This document shows, piece after piece, positions 55,018 to 64,000 of a stretch of DNA of 64,000 nucleotides. This stretch comes from Noviherbaspirillum massiliense JC206 (GTDB lineage: Bacteria; Pseudomonadota; Gammaproteobacteria; Burkholderiales; Burkholderiaceae_D). Position numbers and translations under genes: made by a program. Under the pieces are notes generated by a model. The model saw only the letters and a program-made list of their open reading frames with translations. It searched no databases and was not told where the DNA came from. The stretch covers positions 2,869,875 to 2,933,874 of the forward strand of contig NZ_HE978634.1 of assembly GCF_000312045.1 (NCBI RefSeq), written 5' to 3'. Within the stretch, counting starts at the first letter, position 1. Each line of letters begins with the position of its first letter.

Positions 55018-56493
55018 TCACCTCATCCACAAGGCAAGTGCTGCATAGGCACGCCAGGGCGACCAGGAGCTGGCGCGCGCGAGCAGCTGCCGTTCAGTCA
55101 GGCGGCTGGAAGCGCCCTCTTCGGCCGCCGCCTTTTGCAGCCCGAGATCGCCGGCCGGGAAGGCATCGGCAAAACGCAAGGCGCGCAAGGCGATGTAGTG
55201 CGCGGTCCAGTCGCCTATCCCCGGCACGGTTTTCAGATACGCCACCACATCATCGAGTGAGGCACCGGGTTTCACCTGCAATCCGCCCGCGGCCGCGAAC
55301 CCGGCAAGGGCGCGTATCGTCCTGGCGCGCGATAGCGGAATGCCGATCCGCGCAATATCCACCTCATCGATGGCAGTCAGGAGTTCAGGCAAGGGAAAGT
55401 GGTGGCTGAGTCCGGCATGCGGAGTGAGCACAGGCTCTCCAAATCGCTCCACCAACCGTCCCGACAAGGTCGTGGCGCCAGCGACGCTGACCTGCTGGCC
55501 GAGCACGGCGCGTACCGCCAGCTCGAAGGCATCGAATGCACCCGGCACCCGCAGTCCGGGCGTGGCGGCGATCGATGCGGCCAGCAGCCGGTCCTGACTC
55601 AGATGCGCCTCGATTACCGCCGGATTCGCATCCAGGTCGAACTGACTGCGCACCCGCGCCAGCAAGGGCATCAGTATGCCGGCCAAGCTGGGCGCCACTT
55701 CCAGTTCGAGCTGGTGCCGCGATGCGGCATGCGTGATGCACAGCCAGCCCGTGTCCCTTCCGAGACGCACCGTGCGCAGATAAGTCCCGGGCTGGATAAC
55801 TGCTTCGACTCCCGGAATCGTGCGGCCGGCGAAATAGCGTACGAGTGCTTCCCAGTTGAAGGGTGGGCGGTAGGCGAGCCGTAGTGTCAGAGCATCGGGT
55901 GCCGACTGACCCGCTCTTGTCGTGGTCCGGCGGATCGTGCCCGGCGCCATGCCGTAGCGGGCGGCGAACAAGGCATTGAAGCGGCGCACGCTGCCGAATC
56001 CGGCGGCATACGCCACCTCGGCCATCGGCAAGCCGGTCTCCTGCAACAACTTTTTCGCGAACAGCAGGCGCTGCGTCTGCGCCAGCTCGACCGGGGTGAC
56101 GCCGAAATGCTGCAGCAGCACGCGCCGCAGCTGGCGCGAAGACAGACCGACTTCCACCGACAGGCGTTCCACATCGCCATCGTTCAAGGCGCCGGCCGCA
56201 ATCCGCTGCCACACCGCATGGGCCAGGTTCTGCTGCAGGGCATAAGGCGCAAGCTCGGGGCGGCAGCGCAGGCAGGGACGGAAACCGGCCGCCTCTGCCG
56301 CCGCAGCCGAAGCAAAGAACAGGCAGGAGGATTCGCGCGGCGTCTTCACTGCGCAGATCGGACGGCAATACACGCCCGTCGTCTTGACGCCTGTGAAGAA
56401 CATGCCGTCAAAGCGTGCGTCCTTGGCGGCGAGCGCGCGATAGCAGCTTTCACGGCTCAGCGTCAGGGTATCGGGTCTGGCGGTCGTTTCCAT
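55018..56493 (-). CDS. Ada-type regulator fused to AlkA-type 3-methyladenine DNA glycosylase
   Basis: A 491-residue three-part protein. Residues 1-85 are an Ada zinc/methyl-acceptor domain (FFTGVKTTGVYCRPICAVKT and CLRCRPELAPY give the four Cys). Residues 90-190 are an AraC helix-turn-helix pair. Residues 200-490 are AlkA: an N-terminal TATA-fold part, then the helix-hairpin-helix glycosylase with LKTVPGIGDWTAHYIALRAL and the catalytic Asp in FPAGDLGLQKA. It would both sense methylphosphotriesters and excise alkylated bases. Annotated as AlkA or Ada in other genomes. Operon with ogt. Confidence 0.93.
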   Translation of the reverse strand: METTARPDTLTLSRESCYRALAAKDARFDGMFFTGVKTTGVYCRPICAVKTPRESSCLFFASAAAAEAAGFRPCLRCRPELAPYALQQNLAHAVWQRIAAGALNDGDVERLSVEVGLSSRQLRRVLLQHFGVTPVELAQTQRLLFAKKLLQETGLPMAEVAYAAGFGSVRRFNALFAARYGMAPGTIRRTTTRAGQSAPDALTLRLAYRPPFNWEALVRYFAGRTIPGVEAVIQPGTYLRTVRLGRDTGWLCITHAASRHQLELEVAPSLAGILMPLLARVRSQFDLDANPAVIEAHLSQDRLLAASIAATPGLRVPGAFDAFELAVRAVLGQQVSVAGATTLSGRLVERFGEPVLTPHAGLSHHFPLPELLTAIDEVDIARIGIPLSRARTIRALAGFAAAGGLQVKPGASLDDVVAYLKTVPGIGDWTAHYIALRALRFADAFPAGDLGLQKAAAEEGASSRLTERQLLARASSWSPWRAYAALALWMR

Positions 56494-56686
56494 GTTTTCT
56501 TTATACGCGCCGCGCCCAGCAGCGTCTAGCCGCTTTCGGACATGGGAAAGCGTTCCGCCTGTGAAGAGTCATCGAGTTTTGGAGGAAGGGTTTGGTGCAA
56601 TTTCCACATTACCGACGCAAACATGTTTCCAATCCGACATCGTGCAGTACAATCCACGCGTTGCACCATCCCTTCTGGAGACCAGC

Positions 56687-57475
56687 ATGCCCGCACCGAT
56701 CAACCTCATGAAACAGAAACTGCAGCACAATGCACTCTCGACCGGCTGCTGGCTGTCCCTGGCCAGCGCGCCGGTAGCGGAAGCGCTCGCACACTGCGGC
56801 TTCGACTGGCTGCTGATCGACGCGGAACATGGGCCGAGCGATATCCAGAATGTCTTTTCCCAGCTGCAGGCCATCGATGCGGCACGCGCCCATGGCGCGA
56901 GTGCGCAGGCCATCGTGCGCGTAAGCTGGAACAATGCGGCGCTGGTCAAGCGGGTCATGGATTGCGGGGCCCAGACCATCATGTTTCCGGAAATCGAGAC
57001 TGCCCAGGATGCAGCCCATGCAGTCGCGTCCACCCGCTATCCGCAGGAAAACAATGCCGGCATCCGCAGCGTTTCCAGCGTGGTCCGGGCAGCGATGTAC
57101 GGCCTGGACCGCGCCTATACCTCGTCCGCGAATGCACAGGCCAGCGTGATCGTGCAAGTCGAATCGGCCAAGGGCTTTGCCAACATCGATTCCATCGCCG
57201 CGACTGAAGGCGTCGACTGCGTATTCATCGGCACCGCCGATTTTGCCGCCAGCATGGGCCATCTCGCCAACGTCACCCATACCGATGTGCAATCCGCAAT
57301 TGCCTATATCGCCGCAGTCTGCATGCAGCATGGCAAGGCAGTGGGCATTTACGCACCGGATGTCGAAGCCGCCAGGCGCTACCAGGAAATGGGCATCCAT
57401 TTCATCGCCCTGCATTCCGATGTCATGTGGCTGACCCGCGCCGCCAGCGCCGCGGTGGCTGCGATGAAACAGTAA
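56687..57475 (+). CDS. HpcH/HpaI-family class II aldolase
   Basis: A 262-residue metal-dependent aldolase of the phosphoenolpyruvate-barrel type. Motifs are FDWLLIDAEHGPSDIQNVFS with the catalytic His, MDCGAQTIMFPEIETAQDA, VIVQVESAKGFANIDSIA with the metal Glu, and CVFIGTADFAASMG with the metal Asp. Family members cleave 2-keto-3-deoxy acids such as 4-hydroxy-2-ketoheptanedioate. GGAG precedes the ATG at 56687; the frame is open further upstream. The MFS gene downstream may import the substrate. Confidence 0.92.
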   Translation: MPAPINLMKQKLQHNALSTGCWLSLASAPVAEALAHCGFDWLLIDAEHGPSDIQNVFSQLQAIDAARAHGASAQAIVRVSWNNAALVKRVMDCGAQTIMFPEIETAQDAAHAVASTRYPQENNAGIRSVSSVVRAAMYGLDRAYTSSANAQASVIVQVESAKGFANIDSIAATEGVDCVFIGTADFAASMGHLANVTHTDVQSAIAYIAAVCMQHGKAVGIYAPDVEAARRYQEMGIHFIALHSDVMWLTRAASAAVAAMKQ

Positions 57476-57629
57476 GACTGCCTGCCAGCATCGTCCGCAC
57501 TACGCATTCAAGCCGTCGCGATGGCGGCACCGGCACATGAAGCAGCCTGGCCCGGCTGAACCGGCAGGCCACATGGGTTCCGGCTTTACGCTACACTCGA
57601 TTCCCCCATTTGACCAAAATGCAACCAAC

Positions 57630-58847
57630 ATGCTGACGGCCTCCCGTACCCCGCAACTCAAGACAGTCCTCATCGCCAGCGGCGTGGTGCTTACGCTTGC
57701 CATGGGCGTGCGCCACGGCTTCGGATTCTGGCTGCAGCCGATTTCGCAAGCCCATGGCTGGACCCGCGAAACCTATTCCCTCGCGATGGCATTGCAGAAC
57801 CTGCTGTGGGGTGCGTTCGGACCGTTTGCCGGCATGGCGGCGGACCGCTTCGGCACGGCGCGCGTAGTGATCGTCGGTGCACTGCTGTACATGGCTGGCT
57901 TGCTGTGGATGGCGCTGGTCAATCAGCCGACCGCCTTCGTGATCGGCTCCGGCGTGCTGATCGGCGCGGCGCTTGCCTGCACCGCCTTCGGCGCCGTCAG
58001 CGGCATCGTCGGGCGCAGTGCGCCGGAAGCAAAGCGTTCCTGGGCCTTCGGCATGTCCTCCGCCGCCAGCTCCTTCGGCCAGTTCGCACTGATGCCGATC
58101 GAGCAGCAGCTGATTTCCGCAACCGGCTGGCAGAATGCCTTCTATATCCTCGCCGCCGTGGTCGTGCTGCTAATGATTCCGATGGCCTTCGGCCTGCGCG
58201 AGCCACCGGTGGAAAAAGCGAGCGGTCCGCAGCAAAGCATCCTGGAAGCGACCCGGGAAGCCTTCGCCTACCGTCCTTTCCTGCTGCTGATTGCCGGCTA
58301 TTTCGTGTGCGGATTCCAGCTGGTCTTCATCGGCGTCCACATGCCGGCCTACCTGAAGGACAAGGGCCTGATGGACCCGAACGTCGCGGTTATAGCCCTG
58401 GCGCTGATCGGCCTGTTTAACATCTTCGGTTCGTACTACGCCGGCAAGCTCGGCGGCTTCCTGCCCAAGCGTTATTTGCTGTCGACGATCTACATCACCC
58501 GCGCTGTCGTGATTGCCTTGTTCCTGCTGGCGCCGCTTTCATCCTGGTCCGTCTATATTTTCGCCAGCGCCATGGGCCTGCTGTGGCTGTCGACCGTGCC
58601 GCTGACCAATGGCGTCATCGCCGGCATCTTCGGCGTCAAATACCTGTCGATGCTGTCGGGCTTCGTCTTCCTGTCGCACCAGGTCGGCAGCTTCCTCGGC
58701 GTGTGGCTCGGCGGCTATTTATTTACGAAGCAAGGCAACTACGATACGGTATGGATGATCACGATCGCGCTCGGCGTGTTCGCTGCGCTGATCAACCTGC
58801 CGATCAATGAAAAGGCCATCGTGCGCACCCGTCCCGCAATGGCCTGA
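57630..58847 (+). CDS. MFS transporter (oxalate/formate antiporter-like)
   Basis: A 405-residue major facilitator protein with 12 predicted helices. The first helix region is VLTLAMGVRHGFGFWLQPIS; the second helix and loop have LLWGAFGPFAGMAADRFGTA, an MFS A-like motif. Related proteins are monocarboxylate or oxalate/formate-type carriers. The frame is open from 57537, but the ATG at 57630 fits the family better, although no clear ribosome binding site is seen. It follows the HpcH/HpaI aldolase gene and precedes a tiny membrane protein gene by 20 bp. Confidence 0.87.
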   Translation: MLTASRTPQLKTVLIASGVVLTLAMGVRHGFGFWLQPISQAHGWTRETYSLAMALQNLLWGAFGPFAGMAADRFGTARVVIVGALLYMAGLLWMALVNQPTAFVIGSGVLIGAALACTAFGAVSGIVGRSAPEAKRSWAFGMSSAASSFGQFALMPIEQQLISATGWQNAFYILAAVVVLLMIPMAFGLREPPVEKASGPQQSILEATREAFAYRPFLLLIAGYFVCGFQLVFIGVHMPAYLKDKGLMDPNVAVIALALIGLFNIFGSYYAGKLGGFLPKRYLLSTIYITRAVVIALFLLAPLSSWSVYIFASAMGLLWLSTVPLTNGVIAGIFGVKYLSMLSGFVFLSHQVGSFLGVWLGGYLFTKQGNYDTVWMITIALGVFAALINLPINEKAIVRTRPAMA

Positions 58848-58867
58848 TTCGATACCAAGAGGAAAGC

Positions 58868-58996
58868 ATGCAATCCCGCCTGAAACGCTGGCTGCTCGGC
58901 ACCGCATTCGCGGCGGTGCTGGCGCTCGCCTTCATGGCTTACCTGCGCCCGTCTTTCGTATTCGATCTCGCCAATCGCATTGTCATGTGCTTTTGA
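58868..58996 (+). CDS. 42-residue single-span membrane protein
   Basis: Too short for usual gene calling but well supported: GAGGAAAG six bases before the ATG, and an intact frame MQSRLKRWLLGTAFAAVLAL followed by AFMAYLRPSFVFDLANRIVM and CF. It has a positive N-terminus, one hydrophobic segment (residues 9-25) and a short polar tail. It lies 20 bp after the MFS gene and may be a small partner of that transporter. No family is known to me. Confidence 0.65.
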   Translation: MQSRLKRWLLGTAFAAVLALAFMAYLRPSFVFDLANRIVMCF

Positions 58997-59063
58997 ACGC
59001 CCGCCTTGTCGTTGCGGCATGACGGCAAGGCGGATTTGCGCGGCAACCGCGTACAATATGCGC

Positions 59064-59279
59064 ATGGAAATCACGCTACCCGAACTCGAACAAGCCATCA
59101 ATTACTGGCGCAGCCTGCGTCCGTCGACCGGCGAGGAGAGTGCCTTGTCGCCGGAAGTCAATACGCTTGCGACCGTCTATGCGCTGATGATTTTCGATCA
59201 CCGCAAGTCGATCGCCCTCGACGCGCTCGACCCTTCCTCGCGCCAGCTGGTGGAATCCTGGCGCAAGCACACTGCCTGA
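59064..59279 (+). CDS. DUF3717 family protein
   Basis: A 71-residue soluble protein. The family pattern is ITLPELEQAINYWRSLRPST with ALSPEVNTLATVYALMIFDH. DUF3717 is found mainly in Burkholderiales and has no known function. Start at 59064 (an ATG at 59058 is equally possible). Convergent with the radical SAM gene. Confidence 0.87.
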   Translation: MEITLPELEQAINYWRSLRPSTGEESALSPEVNTLATVYALMIFDHRKSIALDALDPSSRQLVESWRKHTA

Positions 59280-59319
59280 TTCTTCCTGCGCCCGCCGGCG
59301 CTAATTCTGATCTATTCAC

Positions 59320-60804
59320 TCACGCAGCCAGGTGCCGCATCTGCCGCTGCGGGGTTGCGGCTTCAGCCTTGCCAGCCGTTATCCTGCCCGCCTTGCCTGC
59401 GTGGTCGCTCGCCAGCAGCGTACTGACGATTTCCACATCCGCGCCTCTGCCGCGCAGCCATTCAGCCACCAGCGCCGCCAGGCGCTCGAGCGCGATCCGG
59501 TTGGTCGCATCGGTCTGCGCATACAGCCAGTCCGACAGGGCGAGGAAATTCGCGAACGGCGCGTCGCCGAGAATCAGCGGCAAGGTATGCGCGAAGCGTC
59601 CTGAATTCGCGATCATGTCCCAGTAGCGCGCAAAGCGCACCAGCCGCTGCATGGTGGCGAAATCGATGCGGTCGTTCGCGAGGATGGCATACGGCGGACA
59701 GGGATCGAACACCATCTTGCAGGATTCGGTATGGCGGATGATGGGCGTGCCGCGCAAACGCTTCAGGATGCCGAACTGGATCTCGTGCGGTCCGAGCGCC
59801 ACCAGTTGGTCGAAGCCGCGCGCGAAGCTGTCGAGGTCCTCACCCGGCAGGCCGGCGATCAGGTCCACATGCAGGTGCGCCTGCGAATGCTCGCGCAGCC
59901 AGCGGATGTTGGCCGCCGCTTTTTCATTGTTCTGCTTGCGGCTAACCAGGGACTGCACGTCCGGATTGAAGCTCTGGATGCCGATCTCGAATTGCAGCGT
60001 GCCGGGCGGGAACTTCGCAATCGCGTCCTTGAGCGCATCCGGCAAATGATCCGGCACCACTTCGAAATGCGCGAACACCGGATCGTCCGGATGCGCTGCC
60101 AGCTTGTCGAGGAAGAATTGCATGATCTTCAGGCTCGACTTGATGTTCAGGTTGAAGGTGCGGTCGACGAACTTGAACAGGCGGGCGCCGCGTGCATGCA
60201 GCGCTTCCAGCTCGGCAAGGAAGGCATCGAGGTCGAACGGCCAGGCGGTCTTGTCGAGCGAGGACAGGCAGAATTCGCACTTGAACGGGCAGCCGCGCGA
60301 AGCTTCCACATACAGCGTGCGGTGCGCGATGTCTTCGTCGGTATACAGCGAATACGGCAGCCTGATGTCGACCAGAGGCGGCTGCGCACCGGCATGGATT
60401 TTCATCAGCGGCTTCGGCCCGGTGAGAATCTGGCGGCACAGCTCCGGAAAGGTGACGTCGCCCCAGCCGGTCACCACATAATCGGCCAGCCGCACGATTT
60501 CCTGCTCCTGCGTCTCGTACGACACTTCAGGCCCACCGAGCACGATCGCCACCTGCGGTGCGACGCGCTTGAGCAGCGCCACGATCTTTGTCGTTTCTTC
60601 CACGTTCCAGATATACACGCCGAAGCCGATGATGCGCGGCTGATGCGCCAGCAGCCGCTCGACCACATCCGCCGCCCTGGCGCCGATCACGAATTCCTGC
60701 AAGCGCGTCGATGGCTGCAGTTCGCCCATGTTGGCAAGCAGATAGCGCAGCCCGAGCGAGGCATGGCTGTAGCGGGAATTGAGCGTGGAAAGTAGAATGG
60801 TCAT
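59320..60804 (-). CDS. B12-binding-domain radical SAM protein with DUF4080 tail
   Basis: A 494-residue protein. Residues 1-140 are a cobalamin-binding-like Rossmann domain (NSRYSHASLGLRYLLANMGE; IIGFGVYIWNVEETTKIVAL; IVLGGPEVSYE). Residues 165-390 are a radical SAM barrel with the cluster-binding Cys in ASRGCPFKCEFCLSSLDKTA. The last ~100 residues match DUF4080. Reaction and substrate are unknown; the class includes methyltransferases and ring-forming enzymes. Single gene, divergent side facing the AraC regulator (same strand, 71 bp apart). Confidence 0.92.
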   Translation of the reverse strand: MTILLSTLNSRYSHASLGLRYLLANMGELQPSTRLQEFVIGARAADVVERLLAHQPRIIGFGVYIWNVEETTKIVALLKRVAPQVAIVLGGPEVSYETQEQEIVRLADYVVTGWGDVTFPELCRQILTGPKPLMKIHAGAQPPLVDIRLPYSLYTDEDIAHRTLYVEASRGCPFKCEFCLSSLDKTAWPFDLDAFLAELEALHARGARLFKFVDRTFNLNIKSSLKIMQFFLDKLAAHPDDPVFAHFEVVPDHLPDALKDAIAKFPPGTLQFEIGIQSFNPDVQSLVSRKQNNEKAAANIRWLREHSQAHLHVDLIAGLPGEDLDSFARGFDQLVALGPHEIQFGILKRLRGTPIIRHTESCKMVFDPCPPYAILANDRIDFATMQRLVRFARYWDMIANSGRFAHTLPLILGDAPFANFLALSDWLYAQTDATNRIALERLAALVAEWLRGRGADVEIVSTLLASDHAGKAGRITAGKAEAATPQRQMRHLAA

Positions 60805-60875
60805 CGGAAAAACCTGCGGTGCGGCGAGCCGCCATTGTACGCTGCGGCGAGCGCTGCCTCAGTGCGCCGCAGTCA

Positions 60876-61913
60876 TCACGCGCCGCTTTTCCAGCGATAC
60901 GCCCCGGGATTGACGCCGGTCCATTCCTTGAATGCGTGGCAGAAGGAGCTCTGTTCCTGATAGCCGAGCAGGAAAGCGATTTCGGCCAGGCTCAGCTTGT
61001 CCTGCTTCAGGTATTCCTGCGCGAGTTCATGCCGCGTCTGGTCCAGCAACTGCTGGAAGGTGATGCCCGATTCCTTCAGCTTGCGCTGCAGGGTGCGCTG
61101 GGTGACGTTCATCTCTTGCGCAACGCAAGACAGGCGCGCGCCGTCCTGGGCGAGATTGCGGACGATGGCGGCGCGCACCTGGCCAACCACGCTGTTGTCA
61201 TGCTGGCTGCGCAGCTTTTCTTGCAGCAACTGCTCCGCATGGCGCTGCAGGACCGGATACAGCCCGACATCGGCATTGCGTACCGGCCAGGAAAGCAAGG
61301 CGGCGTCGAAGCGCGCCGCATTCATGCCGGCGCCGAAGCGGACATCCTTGCCAAAAATGCGCCAGTGTTCGCTGCAATCCTCCGGCGCGGCATGGGCAAA
61401 CGCGATCTGCGCCGGCGGCAGCGGCTGTCCGGCCAGCCAGCTGCCGAGGGTCTGGATGCCCGCAAACACGCTTTCCGCCAGATGCCGGCTCGCACCGGGA
61501 AGCTGGCTGTGCCAGCGATACTCGGCGATGCCGCCGTCGACCTGCAGGGAAGAACGCCCGAGGTCATGCGCCAGTCCTTCGAAGCGCATGGTCTGCTGCA
61601 GGGCTTGCCCGAAATTCTCGCAGCTCAGCAGGATCAGGCCGTAGACGTTGTAAGTCCCGAGCTTCACGCATTCCCCGACATGCAGGCCGAAATCGGCATC
61701 GCCGGCGAGCTGCGCGCCGGCGTCCAGCAGCCGCACGTATTCCCTGACCGGCAGCGATGCCGGCAAGGGTTCCAGCGCATCCGGCGCCAGGCCTGCCGCG
61801 CAGGCGAGCTCACGTACGGCCACGCCGCGCGTGCCGGCGGCTTCGAGCAGCGGCTGCAGGTAGGAGCCGGCGACGCTGGCCGCTTCAGGAATGGATGGGC
61901 GCGATGCTGGCAT
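60876..61913 (-). CDS. AraC-family regulator with arabinose-binding-type N-terminus (OruR/ArgR-like)
   Basis: A 345-residue regulator. The N-terminal ~200 residues are the 'Arabinose_bd' domain found in OruR-type proteins (YLQPLLEAAGTRGVAVRELA); the C-terminal HTH_18 includes CVAQEMNVTQRTLQRKLKES and LSLAEIAFLLGYQEQSSFCH. Transcribed divergently from the FAD oxidase/GlpD-like operon with 170 bp between, so it probably controls that operon. The effector is unknown. Confidence 0.9.
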   Translation of the reverse strand: MPASRPSIPEAASVAGSYLQPLLEAAGTRGVAVRELACAAGLAPDALEPLPASLPVREYVRLLDAGAQLAGDADFGLHVGECVKLGTYNVYGLILLSCENFGQALQQTMRFEGLAHDLGRSSLQVDGGIAEYRWHSQLPGASRHLAESVFAGIQTLGSWLAGQPLPPAQIAFAHAAPEDCSEHWRIFGKDVRFGAGMNAARFDAALLSWPVRNADVGLYPVLQRHAEQLLQEKLRSQHDNSVVGQVRAAIVRNLAQDGARLSCVAQEMNVTQRTLQRKLKESGITFQQLLDQTRHELAQEYLKQDKLSLAEIAFLLGYQEQSSFCHAFKEWTGVNPGAYRWKSGA

Positions 61914-62083
61914 GTTTCAACAATTCCATTGTCATCAATGCACAATACATGGCTGCACCCTTTGGCTAAGCTCTTGGTGGAAATGGCGCCGGGCCCTGCT
62001 TTGTCGCGGCAAAGAAGGATAGTTGACACAGTATAAACAAGCCCTGCAGTCTGGAAAAGGAGCAATACCTTGGGAGCAAGATC

Positions 62084-63724
62084 GTGAGACGCTGGAACGG
62101 ATGGGGAGACGATTCGATCGATGTAAGTCTCGACCGGGAAGCCTTGCGCTTTCTGGAAGAGCGCATCGGTCCCGGCATGCAACCGAAGGATGCGACGCTG
62201 GAAGAGGCATGCCGCGCCATTCCTCCGAGCCGGCTGCAGCCTCACCCCAGGATCGATACCACGCCGCAGACGCGACTGCGCCACGGCTTCGGGCAAAGCA
62301 TGCACGACTGGCTCCGCTTGCGCTACGGCAAGATTGGCAGGCTGCCGGACGGCGTCGCCTTTCCGGAAAGCAGTCAGGACGTGCGCGATCTCCTGGACTA
62401 CGCAGCCGCCTGCCATGCCCGCGTGATTCCCTATGGCGGCGGCACCAGCGTGGTGGGCCATCTCGATGCACCATCGGGAGAGCAGCCGGTACTGAGCATC
62501 GACCTGTCGCGCCTGTCGCGCCTGCTCGACCTCGATCCGGAAGCCCAGCTGGCCACCTTCGGCGCGGGCATTGCCGGCCCCGACCTGGAAGCGCAATTGC
62601 GCGCGCATGGCTACATGCTCGGGCATTTTCCGCAGTCCTTTGAATACTCGACGCTCGGCGGCTGGGTCGTCAGCCGCTCGTCGGGGCAGCAATCGCTGCG
62701 CTACGGGCGCATCGAACAATTGTTTGCCGGCGGCCGGGTCGAAACGCCGACCGGCACGCTGCGCATTCCCACTTTTCCGGCATCGGCCGCGGGCACGGAC
62801 CTGCGGGAAATGGTGCTCGGCTCGGAAGGCCGCATCGGCATCCTGACCGAAGCGACAGTGCGCATCACGCCGCTGCCGGCAGACGAGTCGTTTCACGCAG
62901 TGTTCTTTCCGGACTGGGCAACCGCCGAGCAGGCCTTGCGCTCGATCGCGCAGGCGAAGCTGCCGCTGTCGCTGCTGCGCCTGTCGAACGCGACCGAGAC
63001 GCTGACCACGCTCACGCTCGCCGGACACAAGAAGCTGATCGGCCTGCTGGAAAGTTATCTGCGCTGGCGCGGCTGCGGCGATGACAAGTGCCTGCTGCTG
63101 ATCGGCGCAACGAGCCAGAAGGGCCAGCGCTTTTCGGCACTCGACGATGCGCTGCGTATCGCCCGCGCATGGCATGGGGTGCATGCCGGGCAAATGATCG
63201 GCAGGAAGTGGAAGGCCAACCGCTTCCGTTCGGTCTACCTGCGCAACGCCCTGTGGCAGCACGGCTATGCGGTCGATACCGTGGAAACCGCAGTCGACTG
63301 GCCGCGCGTGAAGCAGATGATGCAGGCTGTCGAACAGGCCGCGTCCGACGCGCTCGCGCACGAAGGCGAGCGGCTCCATGCCTATACCCACCTGTCGCAC
63401 ATCTATGCGCAGGGCGCGAGCGTCTACACCACCTTCGCGTACCGGCTCGCCGGCAATTTCGAGCAGGACCTGGCGCGCTGGCGCAGGCTGAAGGCCGCAG
63501 CCAGTGAAGCGATCGTCGCCAACGGCGGCACGATCAGCCACCAGCACGGCGTCGGCACCGACCATGCGCCTTATCTCGCGGCCGAGAAGGGCGAGCTTGG
63601 CATCGGTGCGATGCGCCAGCTGTACCGGCACTTCGACCCGCAGGGCATCATGAACCCCGGCAAAACGATTCCGGATGCATCCACAGCGGAGGACGGCAGC
63701 CATGTGGCGCGCAAACTGGCGTGA
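62084..63724 (+). CDS. FAD-binding oxidase, alkyldihydroxyacetone-phosphate synthase-like
   Basis: A 546-residue FAD_binding_4 flavoprotein. The flavin-binding segment shows [20 protein letters not shown] and [20 protein letters not shown]; the C-terminal part holds [20 protein letters not shown] and [19 protein letters not shown] with a His-rich active-site loop; it ends GIMNPGKTI. This is the pattern of AGPS (ether-lipid synthesis) and of bacterial glycolate/lactate-type oxidases. GTG start with GGGAG seven bases ahead. Overlaps the next gene by 23 bp, so the two are coupled. Confidence 0.88.
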   Translation: MRRWNGWGDDSIDVSLDREALRFLEERIGPGMQPKDATLEEACRAIPPSRLQPHPRIDTTPQTRLRHGFGQSMHDWLRLRYGKIGRLPDGVAFPESSQDVRDLLDYAAACHARVIPYGGGTSVVGHLDAPSGEQPVLSIDLSRLSRLLDLDPEAQLATFGAGIAGPDLEAQLRAHGYMLGHFPQSFEYSTLGGWVVSRSSGQQSLRYGRIEQLFAGGRVETPTGTLRIPTFPASAAGTDLREMVLGSEGRIGILTEATVRITPLPADESFHAVFFPDWATAEQALRSIAQAKLPLSLLRLSNATETLTTLTLAGHKKLIGLLESYLRWRGCGDDKCLLLIGATSQKGQRFSALDDALRIARAWHGVHAGQMIGRKWKANRFRSVYLRNALWQHGYAVDTVETAVDWPRVKQMMQAVEQAASDALAHEGERLHAYTHLSHIYAQGASVYTTFAYRLAGNFEQDLARWRRLKAAASEAIVANGGTISHQHGVGTDHAPYLAAEKGELGIGAMRQLYRHFDPQGIMNPGKTIPDASTAEDGSHVARKLA

Positions 63725-64000
63725 GGAATTGCCGGCGACATTGACCGGCCGCAGCTGGGATGTCGTGATCATCGGCGGCGGCATTACCGGCGCCGGCATC
63801 CTGCTGGAAGCGGCACGCCAGGGACTGCAGGCGCTGCTGGTCGAGCAGCGCGACTTCGCCTGGGGCACGTCGAGCCGTTCCTCGAAACTCGTGCACGGCG
63901 GACTGCGCTACATCAAGGAAGGCAAGCTGCTGCTCACCCGCGACTCGGTGAAAGAACGGCAGAACCTGCTGCAGGAAGCACCGGGTCTGGTCGACCCGCA
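63702..64000 (+). CDS. GlpD-like FAD-dependent glycerol-3-phosphate dehydrogenase, cut by window end
   Basis: The first ~99 residues of a DAO-fold flavoprotein. The dinucleotide-binding motif is [20 protein letters not shown] and the GlpD-type signature is [20 protein letters not shown]. It starts inside the 3' end of the FAD oxidase gene (23-bp overlap, GGAGG upstream). Aerobic GlpD oxidises glycerol-3-phosphate to dihydroxyacetone phosphate at the membrane, the substrate family handled by AGPS-like enzymes. The rest lies beyond the window. Confidence 0.9.
   Translation, partial: MWRANWREELPATLTGRSWDVVIIGGGITGAGILLEAARQGLQALLVEQRDFAWGTSSRSSKLVHGGLRYIKEGKLLLTRDSVKERQNLLQEAPGLVDP

Noticed and set aside
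61664-63868. 734-codon minus-strand frame across the AraC and FAD oxidase genes
   Set aside because: It spans two well-supported genes and their divergent promoter; composition is that of a shadow frame.

Overview
The window (about 60% GC, almost fully coding) looks like chromosome of a betaproteobacterium of the order Burkholderiales, most likely Oxalobacteraceae (Herbaspirillum/Noviherbaspirillum-like). This rests on recognised gene neighbourhoods: an incomplete regulatory PTS (EIIA-Man, HPr, EI) beside gshB-gshA; a porin-glnK-amtB operon resembling nlmA-glnK-amtB of Herbaspirillum; rsmB-DUF4390-ntrY-type kinase-response regulator; the fmt/def | LysM-dprA-smg-topB block; and Burkholderiales-typical DUF1840, DUF3567 and DUF3717 proteins. 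No rRNA, tRNA, CRISPR array, prophage or insertion sequence was recognised.

Layout. 1-6.5 kb: end of gatB, a DUF4124 protein, pyrE, an exonuclease III, ampG and metW-metX; metX is preceded by a SAM-II riboswitch and a terminator. 6.8-14.5 kb: one long minus-strand block for PTS signalling, glutathione synthesis and ammonium uptake, with a good sigma-54 promoter in front of the ammonium operon. 14.7-27 kb: plus-strand housekeeping genes (ubiK, comM, transporters, lipase, rsmB, DUF4390, NtrY-like kinase, response regulator, a CobW-like remnant, DUF3567, a TrmB-like methyltransferase). 27.4-37.2 kb: the accessory region. 37.3-46.8 kb: glutamine amidotransferase, metH with a second, enlarged SAM-II riboswitch, an arginine/ornithine catabolic pair with an Lrp regulator, fmt and def. 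47-56.5 kb: LysM protein, dprA, smg, topB, small envelope proteins, and ogt next to an Ada/AlkA fusion. 56.7-64 kb: HpcH/HpaI aldolase, MFS transporter, a 42-residue membrane protein, DUF3717, a radical SAM protein, an AraC regulator and an FAD oxidase/GlpD-like pair cut by the window end.

The most interesting part is 29.1-35.4 kb. Five small secreted proteins (95-151 aa) each carry a Sec signal peptide followed by a motif that fits the double-glycine leader consensus (L-T/S-x-x-E/Q-M-x-x-V/I-x-A-G). Four of them end in an Asn/Gly/Gln pattern like a curli repeat (GNNTAxIxSGNxSxIRQ). Beside them lie a stand-alone exported C39 cysteine peptidase (C39 enzymes cut double-glycine leaders), a coiled-coil plus beta-barrel outer-membrane protein built like FapF, and a LysR regulator. 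A putative LysR box (ATC-N9-GAT) and a second AT-rich box recur in front of three of the small genes. I infer a Fap-like/curli-like secretion and assembly system with a two-step (Sec, then C39) maturation route. The motifs are read directly from the sequence; the function is inference.
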